Of a stretch of 64,000 bases of DNA, positions 1 to 10,885 are shown piece after piece. Source of the stretch: Adiantum capillus-veneris (lineage: Eukaryota; Streptophyta; Polypodiopsida; Polypodiales; Pteridaceae). The notes beneath the pieces are model-generated. The model did no database searches. It was not told where the DNA came from and worked only from the letters and a program-made list of their open reading frames with translations. How positions within the stretch are numbered: position 1 is the first letter of the stretch; each line of letters starts with the position of its first letter. Where the stretch lies: assembly GCA_014529385.2 (NCBI GenBank), contig CM043945.1, positions 149,097,241 to 149,161,240 on the forward strand. The letters are read 5' to 3'. The position numbers were made by a program, and so were the translations under genes.

Positions 1-1100
1 GTAGGGACTACGTGAGTGTGAGCCATAGGTGCATACGATTGGTACACACTTGTAGGTACTGTTGCAGGCATTGAGCTACCATGTAGTGGTGCTTTACTAA
101 CAAATGAGGTCCATGGCGTGTTTCTTGGAGTGCCCATCATTGGGGTAGGCATGGTAGCCGTGGTGTCATCAAGGGAAAGATGAGCTAGACTTGGGAAAGT
201 AAAGCTATCACTTGTGGGCTCATATTGCATTGAGACCCCTGGCGAAACAACATATGGGGGATCGATGAGACTCACTAGGGGAGTCTCCATTTGTGATAGA
301 GTGGGTTGTTTCCCTTTGCCCGTGTCTAAAAATCGCATAGGACCCGTCGAAGGTATGTTTATTCCTCGATTTTGCCTCTCGAACTGGATAATCCTATGGA
401 TGACATTGCAGATCATGTGTTGTTGTTCCTCCAGACTAGTGGCACTAGATGTGGATTGTACAACTTCTAACCAACCCACATGGTATGTGTAGCCCATGTA
501 TAGGTCGGTCAAAGTCTCCGTGTGTAGGTCATATTCCCAATTTTCATTGAGAAATACCCCGTCCAAACTTGGTGTACTAGAGGGTTTCCGTGAGGTGGAT
601 GCAATGTTGCTTCCCGTGTTTTGACTTTTAGTCACCGCTACCTTAGAGGCGACTTTGGAAGGTGGTAGCTCGGTAGGGCCCTCATTAAATGAGGTAGGTA
701 GAATGTCCACGTGGACACTCTGAGGGAGTGTGGGGTCTATAGGAGATGTGAATGGTGATTCTACTTCCCCACCCCCTTCGTTTACTTCACTAGCCGTAGG
801 TTCAGAGCGCGTAGCTCTACTAAAAGTTTCCATCAAACGGCTAAAAACACTAGTTTCAGGTTGCTAGGCCCAGCTAGGTACGGTTTCATTTGTTCCCCTG
901 GGGCTTTGTGTAAGATGCTCTTCCATAATATCGTAGTCAGAGGAAGAGTCGCTAGCCGCTATATTTGGGTCTTGGGTTGCACCACCTTGGGTCCCCGCCG
1001 AGGGCGTAGACCCTAGAGTGGAAGGATAGTGAGTACCCCCGTAAATCGAAGCACTAGCTAGTTGTTCGGACTCTAGCACACGACCAGAGCGTAGATACAT
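1..1100 (-). pseudogene. Gag N-terminal region of gypsy-type element, family O copy 1 (partial, one stop)
   Basis: The minus strand opens at ATG 1100 with MYLRSGRVLES, a basic RSGR-type start seen in plant gypsy Gag proteins, and runs to the window edge. One TAG at 864-866 interrupts it; after that stop the same frame stays open for about 287 codons to base 1. The chain is rich in Ser, Thr and Pro and contains METPLVSLIDP, which recurs as METPLVSSMDP at 56235-56441 in copy 2. The longer frame reported from 1130 starts at TTG, so I prefer 1100. It lies downstream (minus sense) of the leader, PBS and LTR at 1101-2528. Family: capsid-forming Gag of an LTR retrotransposon; the Gag core lies outside the window. 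The protein is inferred from context rather than from a complete domain. Confidence 0.75.
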
Positions 1101-1862
1101 ATGCTTTGGGTGCCCTACAAGTGTCGGCAAGTACCCTCAAAGGTTACTTGCTTTGTTTTGTGGGTGTTTTGCACCCCGTTTTCTACTTGTTTTTTATGTT
1201 TTTTTAATGTTTGATTTTTTTTTATTGAAGTGTGTGATAGCTCGAAACGAGCGTATCACTTAAAGGGTCGTTGTGTGCTTTACAGCACAATTTTCGGACA
1301 TCTGACGTTCCGTTGGCCCTCAAAAATCAATTTTTAGCTACGTGTGAAGCTAAAATTCGTTTTTTTTTAAAGGCGACTGAGGCCGAGGCCTGAGCGTGAG
1401 CTTGGGCTTAGGTCTGGGCTTGGATCTGGGAGATATTCCCGATCCTGGTCCTACCTTTTATTTTTTTTTATTTTTTTAAGGATAAGGCCTCCGCGGCCTG
1501 CGCGAGAGCACACACACACTTTCTCTACCTACTTCTAACTAATACACCTACTCTTACACACTAACACACTCTATTAACTCTCACTAATCTACTTCCTACT
1601 TGATGTACACAAAAAACTAACTACCTTAACACACAGAGAATAAACACAGAACCTTTGAAATCTCTATTAACAAAGAAAACTAATTACCTTAATACACAGA
1701 GAATAAACATAGAACCTTTGAAAACTCCATTAATAAAAAAACACACATTATAACACCAAATTCCTCTTCTCAACACACACACACTCCTTCCTTACCTTTC
1801 CTACAATAGAAATTGCACCACGGAGAAGCACAGAGTGCTACTCGAGCTTCATGTATGGCACT
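1101..1862 (-). other. 5' leader of family O copy 1
   Basis: This is untranslated DNA between the PBS and the Gag start. It is low in complexity: poly-T stretches, a G-rich block of repeated GGGCTTGG-like words near 1400-1430, and A/C-rich DNA at 1500-1800 with a repeated motif (AACCTTTGAAA at about 1650 and 1710). No gene is visible. The corresponding leader of copy 2 (57560-57756 plus 59148-59320) is shorter. Confidence 0.6.
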
Positions 1863-1879
1863 CCCCGACAACGGCGCCA
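1863..1879 (-). promoter_or_regulatory. Primer-binding site, tRNA-Asp type
   Basis: The plus strand reads CCCCGACAACGGCGCCA, which matches the 3' end of plant tRNA-Asp (CCCCGGCAACGGCGCCA) at 16 of 17 positions. In the minus orientation this is a primer-binding site for minus-strand DNA synthesis, lying 4 bp internal to the LTR edge. tRNA-Asp-primed elements in plants are usually gypsy types. Copy 2 has a decayed version at 59321-59335. Confidence 0.85.
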
Positions 1880-1883
1880 AAAA

Positions 1884-2138
1884 TGTGCGCGTATGTCGCA
1901 CGTGTCAATGCAAGGAACTTGCCGATACACCGTGTGCGAGCCACAAATGGCTCCAAGCACACAACAAACCTAAACTAGTAAGCTCAAAGAAGGCGATGGT
2001 GTGTCACTCACCGCTCTACGCTTGCTTCGTGGAGGATTCCTCACCGCGAAGAAGAAGGAGCCGCCACTTCGTCGCGCTCGACCGCTTCGCCGCCACCGTC
2101 GTGCCTTCGTAATGCTCGATCGCCCACACACACACATT

Positions 2139-2189
<51 letters not shown>

Positions 2190-2528
2190 GCACACACACA
2201 CACAAGGAGGTGAAGAAGAAGAAGATGGAGATGGAGATGGAGCAAGAGCACTCTTCTATTGCACAAATGAGAGAATGAGTGAATTTTAGGTTTAGTTGAC
2301 TTTTATATGAGCTCGCCCCATTCACAGTTGAGCGCCCATGCTTAGCCAACTAATCCCTTGAATGTTCCAGTTAGAGTGCGCCTCTCATCGGCGATCACTC
2401 TTACCCTTTTCCTATTGGACCAACAAGCCCGGTACCTGACTCTACCAAATAAATAATACAATGTCCGCCGTAGGTTACAACGTCCGTCTCGTAGGTGATA
2501 GGGTGTTCGTGAGCCGTGAGGGTTAACA
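1884..2528 (-). repeat. 5' LTR of family O copy 1
   Basis: The LTR runs from TGTTAACC (plus GGTTAACA, 2521-2528) to CACA beside the PBS (plus TGTG at 1884). It is 645 bp. Copy 2 has the same ends at 59341-59844 and shares the internal words GTGTGCGAGCCA and GTGTCACTCACC. A TATA-like TATAAAAG on the minus strand at 2300-2307 is conserved in copy 2 and would mark the transcription start region. A (CT)n tract lies inside. The right flank is GGATG; the other end is outside the window, so a target duplication cannot be tested. Confidence 0.75.
2145..2187. repeat. (CT)n microsatellite inside LTR
   Basis: About 21 uninterrupted CT units are flanked by short CA repeats on both sides. The tract is in the family O LTR of copy 1 and is absent from the copy 2 LTR, so it arose or expanded after the copies diverged. 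Confidence 0.95.
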
Positions 2529-4039
2529 GGATGACATCAAAGGACTCTATGAACATCAAGGAATACAATCAGATGATCAACTTCAAAATTTGACAAAAAG
2601 TTAAAAATCACACTTTTTAACTTATTGGTCAAAGAGGGATCATCACAAGAAGTATCAAGTGGGATTATGGTTATTTGCATCTACTTGAGTCATATTCCAG
2701 ATATGATTACATCATATAGGCAAAATTTAGGGTTTTAAAATCTTATTGGCCAAATGTGTTAACCAAGGAGAGTTTCTCAATTTTAATTTAGCTTTTGAGT
2801 GCATAAATGTGATCTACAACATGTTGGGAATGTGTGGATGAAATCTTGTGGGTCTTGTAAGATGTCATTATATTTTACTTGACATACATTGTTGTGTTTT
2901 CTCTTCACATATTTGTTCCATAGGGTCTTGCCATCATGCTCATCAATTTCCACCACATTTGGATCATCAAACCAATAGATATAGGAGAAATATCCAATTT
3001 CAAAGCTCTAAATCCAAACTCTGGCACCACTCACCATGTAATGTTCCAGAACTCTCTAAATTTCCATGGAAGCCTTGAATCAACATGGTAACCATCAGAT
3101 AAGGCCAAAAATCACAATTTTAGTAGAAAGTTAAGTGTCATAGTACTCTCCCTTTTTTTTCTTATAATATGTATCTAGCATCAAGAGAGGCTTTTTCATT
3201 ATCTAATAACCTACTCATCAAGTTTAGTGAAATTTGGACTTCAAAATCATCATCTAGCACAAAGACTGCAAATTTTAATGGCTACATAACTATTTCCAAG
3301 CTCTTCACCTACCTTCAGAGACCCAAATTACTTGAAGGTGCACACAAAGCTCAAGGGACATATGGACATTTAACTTGTATGGTCAAAAGTACATCCCATG
3401 CACAAAGTAAAAAATTATGATTTTTTACATCCTTGGCAATTTTATTTTTGACCGAATTTGTGCATTACTTTAAGTGCTTGTACATATTATTTGCAAATTT
3501 GTTTTCATGATTATTATAGGAACCATATCAAGACTAGCAAGAACACACTAACAAAGAAATCACTTGAGGAGAGGATAGCATATTTTTAAACTATATCAAC
3601 TAAAAAAGATTTATGAAGCTACTTGCCCAAAGACTCTTAAGAAGCATGCAAATCAGCTTATGTATAGACATGTCACAAGATGACATCCGGGTTACTGAAG
3701 AGGGAAATGTTAGCTGTTGAGCTAATATATTCCATTGAAGAAAGAATTTCATTGTTTATTTTTACAAACATAAATGCTAGCTCTTTTTAATTTGATCAAG
3801 GTCAACTGATTCTAGCTTGCAATTCATTAACCCACGATACTTAGATTAATAGTTTTGAGAGCCATTTTAGTCGAAGGACCTAATTTTGACCATTGGCACA
3901 AGTATAAAGGCCATTTTTTATAAAACATATGTAAGATTTTTGAATAATGAATTGAGTGCTTAGCTTGTTGTGTACTTCTCTCACATACTTTATCTCATTG
4001 TATCTTTCTCGCATGAAGTCTATTTTCAAATTTGAGGGA
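2529..4039. other. No gene identified
   Basis: This is AT-rich DNA with only short chance frames and no recognisable domain, LTR end or target duplication. I see nothing that supports a gene. Confidence 0.5.
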
Positions 4040-4042
4040 GGT

Positions 4043-4480
4043 TCATGCTTCTAGGTGAAAGCTGGCTTCATCCACTTTTTGAGAGCGGATCTCTGGTTGG
4101 CCACCAATGATTTGGCTTAGATGATCAAGCATCATCCTAGCCACTTCGTCTTGGTCTTGCATAGTATTCCCATTCTCATTTGTGAGCGAGTGGACGGAGC
4201 CCCGGCGTTTCTTGATTTTCAAGGCCCTAAAAAAGTGTGCTTGATTAACGGCCTCTAGCTGAAGGAAAGTCTCCCTGGATATCAATCCCGCCCCCCTCAC
4301 CTCTTTGAGCTGTTGCTTGGCCAGACTAGCTTTAGCCTCTTGCCATCTTTTGTGTTCTTCTTCGGAGGCCATCCCAGTAGCTTTTTTGGAAGTTAGATGA
4401 TCAACCTCCTCTTCGAGTTGCTTTCAATGTTCTTCCTTGTCCTTTTTCACCCGAGGGCTCTAGAATTTTGTCATAGTTGA
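4043..4480 (-). pseudogene. LINE ORF2 fragment (linker before reverse transcriptase)
   Basis: The minus frame (MASEEEHKRWQEAKASL, then KKRRGSVHSLTNENG) is the segment between the endonuclease and reverse transcriptase domains of plant L1-type ORF2. Key features are the stretch QAHFFRALKIKKRRG and the following acidic segment with LDHLSQIIGG. The reading continues upstream to about 4480 with one stop. Both the endonuclease and the reverse transcriptase are missing, so this is an internal fragment rather than the usual 5'-truncated copy. Confidence 0.75.
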
Positions 4481-4785
4481 TGGAAAATCTAGAAAGTCTA
4501 AGGTAATGTAAATGCAAGATCTCCAACCTTTTGAAATCTAGTTTTAGGCTTTCTTGTTTTTCACTCGATCTCCTTTTGTGAGCACACATGCACATCAAAT
4601 TTGTAGTGTAAATCTCGATGAAGGTAAGAACTTCCTATCTTTAATTTCCCGATTCTTGAATTTCTCAAATCTATATCTATACTATTATAAAAGGGGGAGG
4701 GATTTCGGTCCCCTCCCCCAAACACGTGGCAGCTTCTTCTTCAATCGGCCAGCTCCGATGGTGTGCGCACTGCAACCTAGCCACT

Positions 4786-4813
4786 GAGAGAGAGAGAGAG
4801 AGAGAGAGAGAGG
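4786..4813. repeat. (GA)n microsatellite
   Basis: About 14 GA units follow a block containing CACGTGGCAGC at 4725-4735, one of several places where a CT/GA tract lies near a CACGTG core. Confidence 0.95.
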
Positions 4814-5171
4814 GCGACCGAAGGCCGCCAACGGTACTAGTGAAAATAAGAAATCCAACTAGAGTTTTATTTGAGCATAGTTCTCAAGGTCACAATCTGG
4901 AGGTCAGTTATATAAATACTATAGATAGCTTATATTTTTCATAAATCATCACGACTATCGAATTAGTTTTTTAGCTTAATGTGGAAAAAAGCAGGAGGGT
5001 TTCTTGAGCAAAGTCTAGCATTACCATGTATAAATCGGCAAAGCGATATGGGTGAAAAACATTTAATTAAAAAAATATAATTGCTTTCGATAAAACCTTT
5101 GCTTAAAATTTTACTTATATGATGTCAACCCAACAGTGCCAACATTGGTGCGCAAAGGTTGCTTTTTAAGT
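4814..5171. other. No gene identified
   Basis: AT-rich DNA without recognisable coding potential or repeat ends. Confidence 0.45.
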
Positions 5172-5296
5172 ACAAATCTTTTCTTTTCTTTTTCAAAACT
5201 GACAATTGTGATGAGTGATTGTATTATAGAGTCACCCAAAAGTCACCCAAAAGATATACAGATCAGCCTCAAGCTCATCCCGAGTCTTGAGGGACA
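5172..5296 (-). mobile_element. LINE 3'-end fragment
   Basis: Read on the minus strand this is the 3' tail of the local LINE family: CCTCAAGACTCGGGATGAGC, then a gap, then CACAATTGTC and a poly-A (plus poly-T near 5172). The same order of words occurs at 7110-7210, 10780-10880 and 32870-32965. The copy is truncated and carries no coding sequence. Confidence 0.7.
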
Positions 5297-6425
5297 AAGG
5301 AAATAATTTATGTGGTTTGTAAAAAGACATAAATGCTTTAAGTACCAATCTTCTTTATGTCCACAATACTTCAACCATTCAAAAGCAATTGATATACTTA
5401 TATATATAAGCAATGTACAGCTACCAAAACGTGCACTTGTTTGTTATTCCTTGTGTTTGTTGGATTTGGTTTTGGTTTCTTTTGCCTTTATGGATACATA
5501 TTTGTACTGTTTTTGTATCTTGTAAGAGATTTATTCTCTCTCTTCCTTTGTCTCTAATTGGCACCTTGCTTTCTCTCTCTACTTAATACTCCCTCTGTAT
5601 CAAGAGATTATGTTATGGGACTAGACCAGCAGAGAAGACTAAAGGGACATAACAAGCATCAATGCATGATTGATGGTAAGTCTAAGGTAAACAAAGAAAC
5701 TTTAATCGATTTCTCTCTATGCAAATTAAAGGGTAACAACCGTTGTCGATAATCAGTCAATCCTTTACAAAGAGTCTGGCACTCACCTCGGTATGGTTGC
5801 GGTCATACATGCTACACTTGACACAATAAAACATGTGGGCATATAGGACAATAAAAGTTGTACATGTGTTTTACTAAAATGAAACATCCAACCCATATAA
5901 TATAATGTTCCATTTCCTCCATTTGTCGGTTTATACTTTGAAATTAGTGTTTGAGAAAAAAAAAATTGAAGCCTGCACAATTCTTTTTTATACGTCCGCT
6001 TAAAAGAAAATTAATTGAGCTAATTATGTATATTTATACACTACTTTCCTCAAATTCTAGGTGGGATTTTCCTTTTTCTCTTCCTATGAGCAATCATTTT
6101 TGAATCCTCAAGTGACACTATTGTAGGCTAAGACCAAACACTGTTTGAAATGTCTGCATGAAAGCATACATGCATGCTCTACATAAATGTGGCTTATCAT
6201 CCAAAAACAAAAATATGTGCTTACTTAAAGGCATAAATCATTGCATGCATTAGTGCAAACATACATGCATAAATTTGTGCACTCCTCGTACATACAAACA
6301 TGAACACGTGTAAACTAGCTCCACATATGTACTCTCATATCCATAACAGCTTACATACATACATGCTTCCATTGCAATTTATACATGTGAGTATTAATGA
6401 GTATTGAGTGTGTGTATGACAAGGA

Positions 6426-6428
<3 letters not shown>
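5297..6428. other. No gene identified
   Basis: AT-rich DNA with many ATGCAT and TACATG words around 6160-6370. No coding frame, RNA gene or element boundary is supported. Confidence 0.45.

Positions 6429-6465
<37 letters not shown>
6429..6465. repeat. (GA)n microsatellite
   Basis: About 18 GA units in otherwise AT-rich DNA. Confidence 0.95.
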
Positions 6466-6468
<3 letters not shown>

Positions 6469-7109
6469 CTCATGAAGTGAAAATGAGAATCAAAACACAA
6501 TTATAGTATGTACATGTACATACTATCTATAGTAGCTTCTTACCCTTTTCATTCTTTGCATGTGCAATTCCCACAGTGCCTTCCTAGCTTGTATTAGTTA
6601 GAGATGGTGAGTAGAGTTAGAGGGTTATTATAGCATCCTAAAGTTGTTGCAAATGTCAAAACCTTAGCATAGATTCAATGTAATATTGTGGGGGTAAATC
6701 CTCCATCCTATGATTAACCTTTGCGTCCAATTCGCTCTCCTAGAGCCACCTTCATCAAAGTTGCACCTACTTGTGTGATCCTCTAGTTATGACTCAAGCC
6801 ATGATTGATGTCTTTGATGTGTCTTCTTTGCATCTAGTGTTGTCTAAATGCTGCAAAAGTAAGTTTATTCAATTCTCTTGTCAACGTTATTGAGTAGATG
6901 CACTCCAAGCAAGGACTGCATGCTACTATTCAAGGAGCCACAGTAGATTGTAATCAAATGCTGTATAATTCAATAAAACATCTATGTGGTTTCGGTTTCA
7001 TATCATATTCCACCTCTACATACATAATATTGAAGGACCAAAATTATGTATTGCGACTAAATCAATACTATAGAATGCTACTAGGTAATTGTAACTAAGC
7101 TCAGATCTG
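6466..7109. other. No gene identified
   Basis: No feature supported; short frames here have no recognisable domain. Confidence 0.45.
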
Positions 7110-7210
7110 ACCCTCAAGGCTCGGCATGAGCTTGAGGCTGTTTTGTATATCCCTCGGTGACATGTTAATTCAATCATTGACAATTGTGAGTTTTGCCCCC
7201 CAAAAAATAT
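7110..7210 (+). mobile_element. LINE 3'-end fragment
   Basis: The sequence CCCTCAAGGCTCGGCATGAG, followed by GACAATTGTGAGTTTTG and an A-rich tail, is the family's 3' end in plus orientation. It is truncated before the coding region. Confidence 0.75.
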
Positions 7211-7765
7211 AAAAAATAAATACATGGACCAAACCTCAATATCTACCCACAAAGAATTTAAATTATTCACTACAAAATGATTATGATACACACTTATAGA
7301 CATATATATTATTCTCGAGCATACATTAAAATTTTTCTTTGTGCAAAGATTGATATGAACATTTGTTTATATGTGCTTATTACCCGCTAAAGCATACAAA
7401 TATACAAGATTAGGAGCCATGAAGACTGATTTTGGAGAAAGAGGATCAATGCAAGGTGATCCAAAATATGAAAGATCGATGGGAAGAAAGTGTTGTTTCC
7501 ATGAGGATGCAGTAAAGGTCTTTGAATGGAGGAGTTGATTGAAGAGGAATCCAATAATAGATGAGACTTCAATATACGAACTTGCGGCTTCAAAATACTA
7601 CTTGCCCTTTCAAGTGGTACCTATGGTGATGGGATGGTGATGGGCTGAAGAAAACATGTTGTCGATAACACTGACAGTGCTAGTGATGATCATACCAATG
7701 CACATACCATGAATGTTTTTTTTCAAAATGCTCGTAAGCTCAGTTTAAACTCAGGATAGCAAGGA
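7211..7765. other. No gene identified
   Basis: AT-rich DNA with no supported feature. Confidence 0.4.
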
Positions 7766-8125
7766 ATGGAGAGAGAGAGAGAGAGATTCGTGGAAAGAAG
7801 ATAACCGTACTCCCCTCCTCCCTCCCACCCTTGCTTTCCCCTTTCTTCTCTCCCTTCTCCAAACACACGTACTTGTGCATACACACGTACGTGCGTGAAC
7901 ACACACACACACACATGCAGATGTCCCTTTCTTCTCTCCCTCCTTCAACCACATACTTGTGCATATGCACACATGGGCACGCACACACACACCTTTTTTT
8001 TTTGCCAAACTCACAGATGTGAGTGGTAGATAGAATAGAAATACCAAAAAGAATTACATGATAAACTCCAGCACCCATACACACACACACACATGCACAC
8101 ACTTAAACATACACACACAGTCTCT
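7766..8125. repeat. Cluster of short GA, CT and CA repeats, with a LINE tail remnant
   Basis: A (GA)n block at 7770-7787 is followed by T/C-rich DNA and several (CA)n stretches to 8120. Within it, 7997-8060 reads on the minus strand as the LINE family 3' tail (ACTCACATCTGTGAGTTTGG and a poly-A). The several overlapping Cys-rich frames here are repeat artefacts and not genes. Confidence 0.7.
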
Positions 8126-9037
8126 GATATCCAAATATGTATACATAGATTTACACGTTACAATACGCAAACACATTATGCAGACATACGCGTGCAAAGA
8201 TTTATCATAATTAAGTTGTTTTGCTTTGTTGATTTAGTTTGTTAACTAAGCTAAGTTTGTTACTTATGTTAGTTACTTTTATTCATTAGATCTTTAAACT
8301 AAGTGTTTATTAAGTGTTTTATTATTAAATTTATATTAATTTTAAGCTATTTTTGAGCTACAAAGTGAAAGACAATACATAAAGTTTTAGAAAGATAAAA
8401 TACAAGATAGAAATAGAGATTAAAAATGATATAAAACATGATGTCTACACACACACATGTTTATTTATTTATTTATTAATATAATTATATAATTAGAGAT
8501 ATATTTGAGAATGTAATCTCCATAGTAGAGCATAAAGAGCCAGTGCACTGCCCTAAGGAGCTTGCTTGAGGTCCTATTGTTTTTGTGTGAGTATGGCCAA
8601 AAACAAAAAGAGGAGTAGCTCCTCCGTTGGAGCTCCATTATTTAAGGTGTATGGGTGGCATGTCTGCTTTGAGATTATCCAAGTTTCTCTTTTTGCATTC
8701 TAAACAAGTCAAAAGTGTGATGTACGATATTCAAACTTATGTTTGCCAGCTTTAAAAATATCAACAATGGAAAAATATTACATAATTGAAATGCATGTTA
8801 AGGGTTTCTAGCTTATGGAAACCTTGCAATTAAGCCTACAATAGTACTCGGATGGATAACCTTTTGACCCCAAGACCTTCGTTATCAAGTTAGAACTTTT
8901 TATATCTTAGACCAGTGGATGCACGCTCAAATCTATCATAGCTTGGAAGTTGGGTGACTTTGTAGCTTGGAACTCTTGCTATTTATATGGCCATGGCTAG
9001 GATTGAGCATGGTGGTGTTGCAAAGATGTCTTGATCG
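8126..9037. other. AT-rich region, no gene identified
   Basis: Strongly AT-rich, including TTTATTTATTTATTTATTAA near 8460. No coding or RNA feature is supported. Confidence 0.45.
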
Positions 9038-9045
9038 AATCTATT

Positions 9046-9668
9046 TTTTATTTTATTTTTACAAAACTCACAATTGTGAGTGAATTATATTGAGCAGTCG
9101 AAAAAAATTACGTCGTCATGCTCTTGTTGAGCCATGACATCATCCAGAGACTATAATTACATCAGGGCAGCCACCCCCACCGATACACATGGTCCAAAAT
9201 ATCGTCCTTTTGAGATCTTTACGCCGTCCTAGGCATTCCATCTGCTGACAACAATGCACAAGTAGTCCTAGACCAATCCTCCGAGTGATGCTTGCGCCCG
9301 AGCGTCCGTATTAGCACTTTGCTTTCTTGAGTAATTTCTAAGAAGCTTGCCACCTCATAACCTCCTTCAAACACACGGCGGTTCCTTGTCTGCCATATAT
9401 TATGTAAAAAGAAATATCTGACTTGAGTGCTGACAAGGGGGGCAGAACTTCCTGAATTCTTGCCTCCAAGGAATAGGTCAGTCTTGAAGAACCTAATTTT
9501 CCATGTTCTTTGGATCCACTTGCATATTTTCCCTGCGAGGCCTTTAATAGTTGGGCAGTCCATGAATAGGTGGGCCAGATCTTTCCTAGCCATCCTGCAC
9601 CCCAAGCATCGATCTGACCCAATCCCTCTCTCCTGAATCTTCACCCCCGTCGGTGGAGCAAGTAATCC
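9046..9668 (-). mobile_element. 5'-truncated LINE with reverse-transcriptase-like zinc-binding domain
   Basis: The minus frame at 9219-9644 (KIQERGIGSDRCLGC...DLAHLFMDCP) is the zinc-binding domain at the C-terminus of plant L1-type ORF2, with spaced Cys and His residues (CLGC, HLFMDC). The 3' untranslated tail contains the CTCACAATTGTGAG palindrome (9067-9080) and ends in an A-rich tail (plus T-rich, 9046-9060). A possible 8-bp target duplication AATCTATT lies at 9038-9045 and 9669-9676. Endonuclease and reverse transcriptase domains are absent, as is usual for 5'-truncated LINE copies. The frame is open over 141 codons, so this is one of the younger copies. Confidence 0.82.
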
Positions 9669-9708
9669 AATCTATTCTTACTCTCTACTACCCATACTTT
9701 GCCATTTT

Positions 9709-9723
9709 ATTAGTGTGAATCTT
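9709..9723. repeat. Target-site duplication of the LINE at 9724-10227 (left copy)
   Basis: ATTAGTGTGAATCTT at 9709-9723 recurs exactly at 10228-10242, flanking the LINE fragment. Confidence 0.9.
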
Positions 9724-10227
9724 TTTTTTTTCAAAACTAATGGACGTGAGTATATTATATTAGTAACCCCAAAGAATTACAAAAGCTAGTCATGTTCATG
9801 AAGAGCCATGATGTCTTCCACCAGACATTAGTACATCGGTTTAAAAGGGGGCCACCCCACGGCAATGGTGAAAAACTTATCTAGCTCAGATACAGATCCT
9901 TACCCATGCAATTCTAACAATGTTGTAGTCACCACCTTGTCCCTCTCTTCATAGCTTCTCATTTTTTCAATGGCAATAATCGTTACCTTCCTTTCTTAAA
10001 TGATCTCCATAAACCTTGTTGTTTCAATGCGGTTCTCAAAAAGTCAATCGTTCCTGGTCTTTTAAACGTGTTTAAAGTAACAATTGCTGACGATTTGTAT
10101 ACTAATGAGAAGTGGTTGGATCAAGATTGCCGTCCCCCAAGAAAGAGATTGTTTTTGTAGAACCCAATCTTTCATGTCTTTTGAATCCACTTGCAAATCT
10201 TCCCTGCCAAGCCACATATTCTCGATC
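9724..10227 (-). mobile_element. 5'-truncated LINE copy with exact 15-bp target duplication
   Basis: The segment begins with poly-T on the plus strand (the A-tail of a minus-strand element) and carries decayed matches to the LINE zinc-domain coding region; 10145-10220 parallels 9475-9560. No open frame survives. Identical 15-bp repeats at both edges fix the boundaries and show insertion by target-primed reverse transcription. Confidence 0.88.
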
Positions 10228-10274
10228 ATTAGTGTGAATCTTATTAGAATTGTAATTTGTTTACTATATTAGTA

Positions 10275-10302
10275 TAATCTACTCACAATTGTGAGTAGAT
10301 TA
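10275..10302. repeat. 28-bp perfect palindrome
   Basis: The left half TAATCTACTCACAA and right half TTGTGAGTAGATTA are exact reverse complements with no spacer. The core CTCACAATTGTGAG is also the conserved palindrome of the LINE 3' tail, so this may be a LINE tail remnant that has gained symmetrical flanks. Confidence 0.95.
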
Positions 10303-10390
10303 GAAGGTTTTCCTAATGGCTTTTAAAAAAAACGCTAGCTACATAGTGTACATTGTGCAAGGACGTTTTAAATACAAGAAAATGTTGAAA

Positions 10391-10464
10391 GAAAAATAAA
10401 GCATTAGAAAAACACAAATATCTCTCATGCTTTTTTCTTGTGTTTTTCTAATGCTTTATTTTTC
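10391..10464. repeat. Perfect 27-bp inverted repeat, 20-nt spacer
   Basis: The arms at 10391-10417 and 10438-10464 are exact reverse complements over 27 bases; the left arm starts GAAAAATAAAGCATTAG. The structure abuts the 5' junction of the LINE fragment beginning near 10466. Confidence 0.95.
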
Positions 10465-10465
10465 C

Positions 10466-10885
10466 TTCAATGGGTTTTTCAAGAAGGATCTGTGCCTTGG
10501 TAGGAAACAGTTTCAAAGTCACGCACTTCTAATCTATACTCAAATTGTCAGATAATGTTTCTTTAGTAATATCTGGAAAGCCAAGAATTGTCATGTATTT
10601 GATAGCGACCTCTATGTGGCTAGCTTCTTAGAAATTGTACAAGAAAGTAAGGAGATAATGTATGTGATAGGTAAAAGGAAAACTCAGATGATTGGCTTAG
10701 GGAGACCCTTGCCATCCAGTTGAACCTTGCTGTGTAAAGGACTGAGCTTTTCATAATAGTATATTACTGTTGTAAATATTTGCCCCTCAAGGCTCGGATG
10801 AGCTTGAGGTTGATCTGTATATTTCTTGGCGGCATTCTAATACAATCACTCACAATTGTGAGTTTTGTATTAAAAAAACACTCAA
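10466..10885 (+). mobile_element. 5'-truncated LINE fragment
   Basis: Plus-strand translation of 10470-10700, with stops, matches the C-terminal part of the LINE zinc domain (an IWKAKN-type segment aligned with IWQTRN, then VASFLEIVQES aligned with VASFLEITQES). The 3' tail carries CTCAAGGCTCGGATGAGC and the CTCACAATTGTGAG palindrome at 10849-10862, followed by TTTTG and an A-rich end. Confidence 0.8.

Noticed and set aside
1813-2112. Plus-strand Cys-rich frame
   Set aside because: Lies antisense across the PBS and LTR of the family O element.
7740-8102. Cys/Val-rich minus-strand proteins
   Set aside because: Produced by CA/GT repeats.
10849-10862. Operator-like palindrome CTCACAATTGTGAG (similar to a lac operator half)
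   Set aside because: It occurs at the 3' ends of LINE copies in plant DNA, so a bacterial operator reading has no support.
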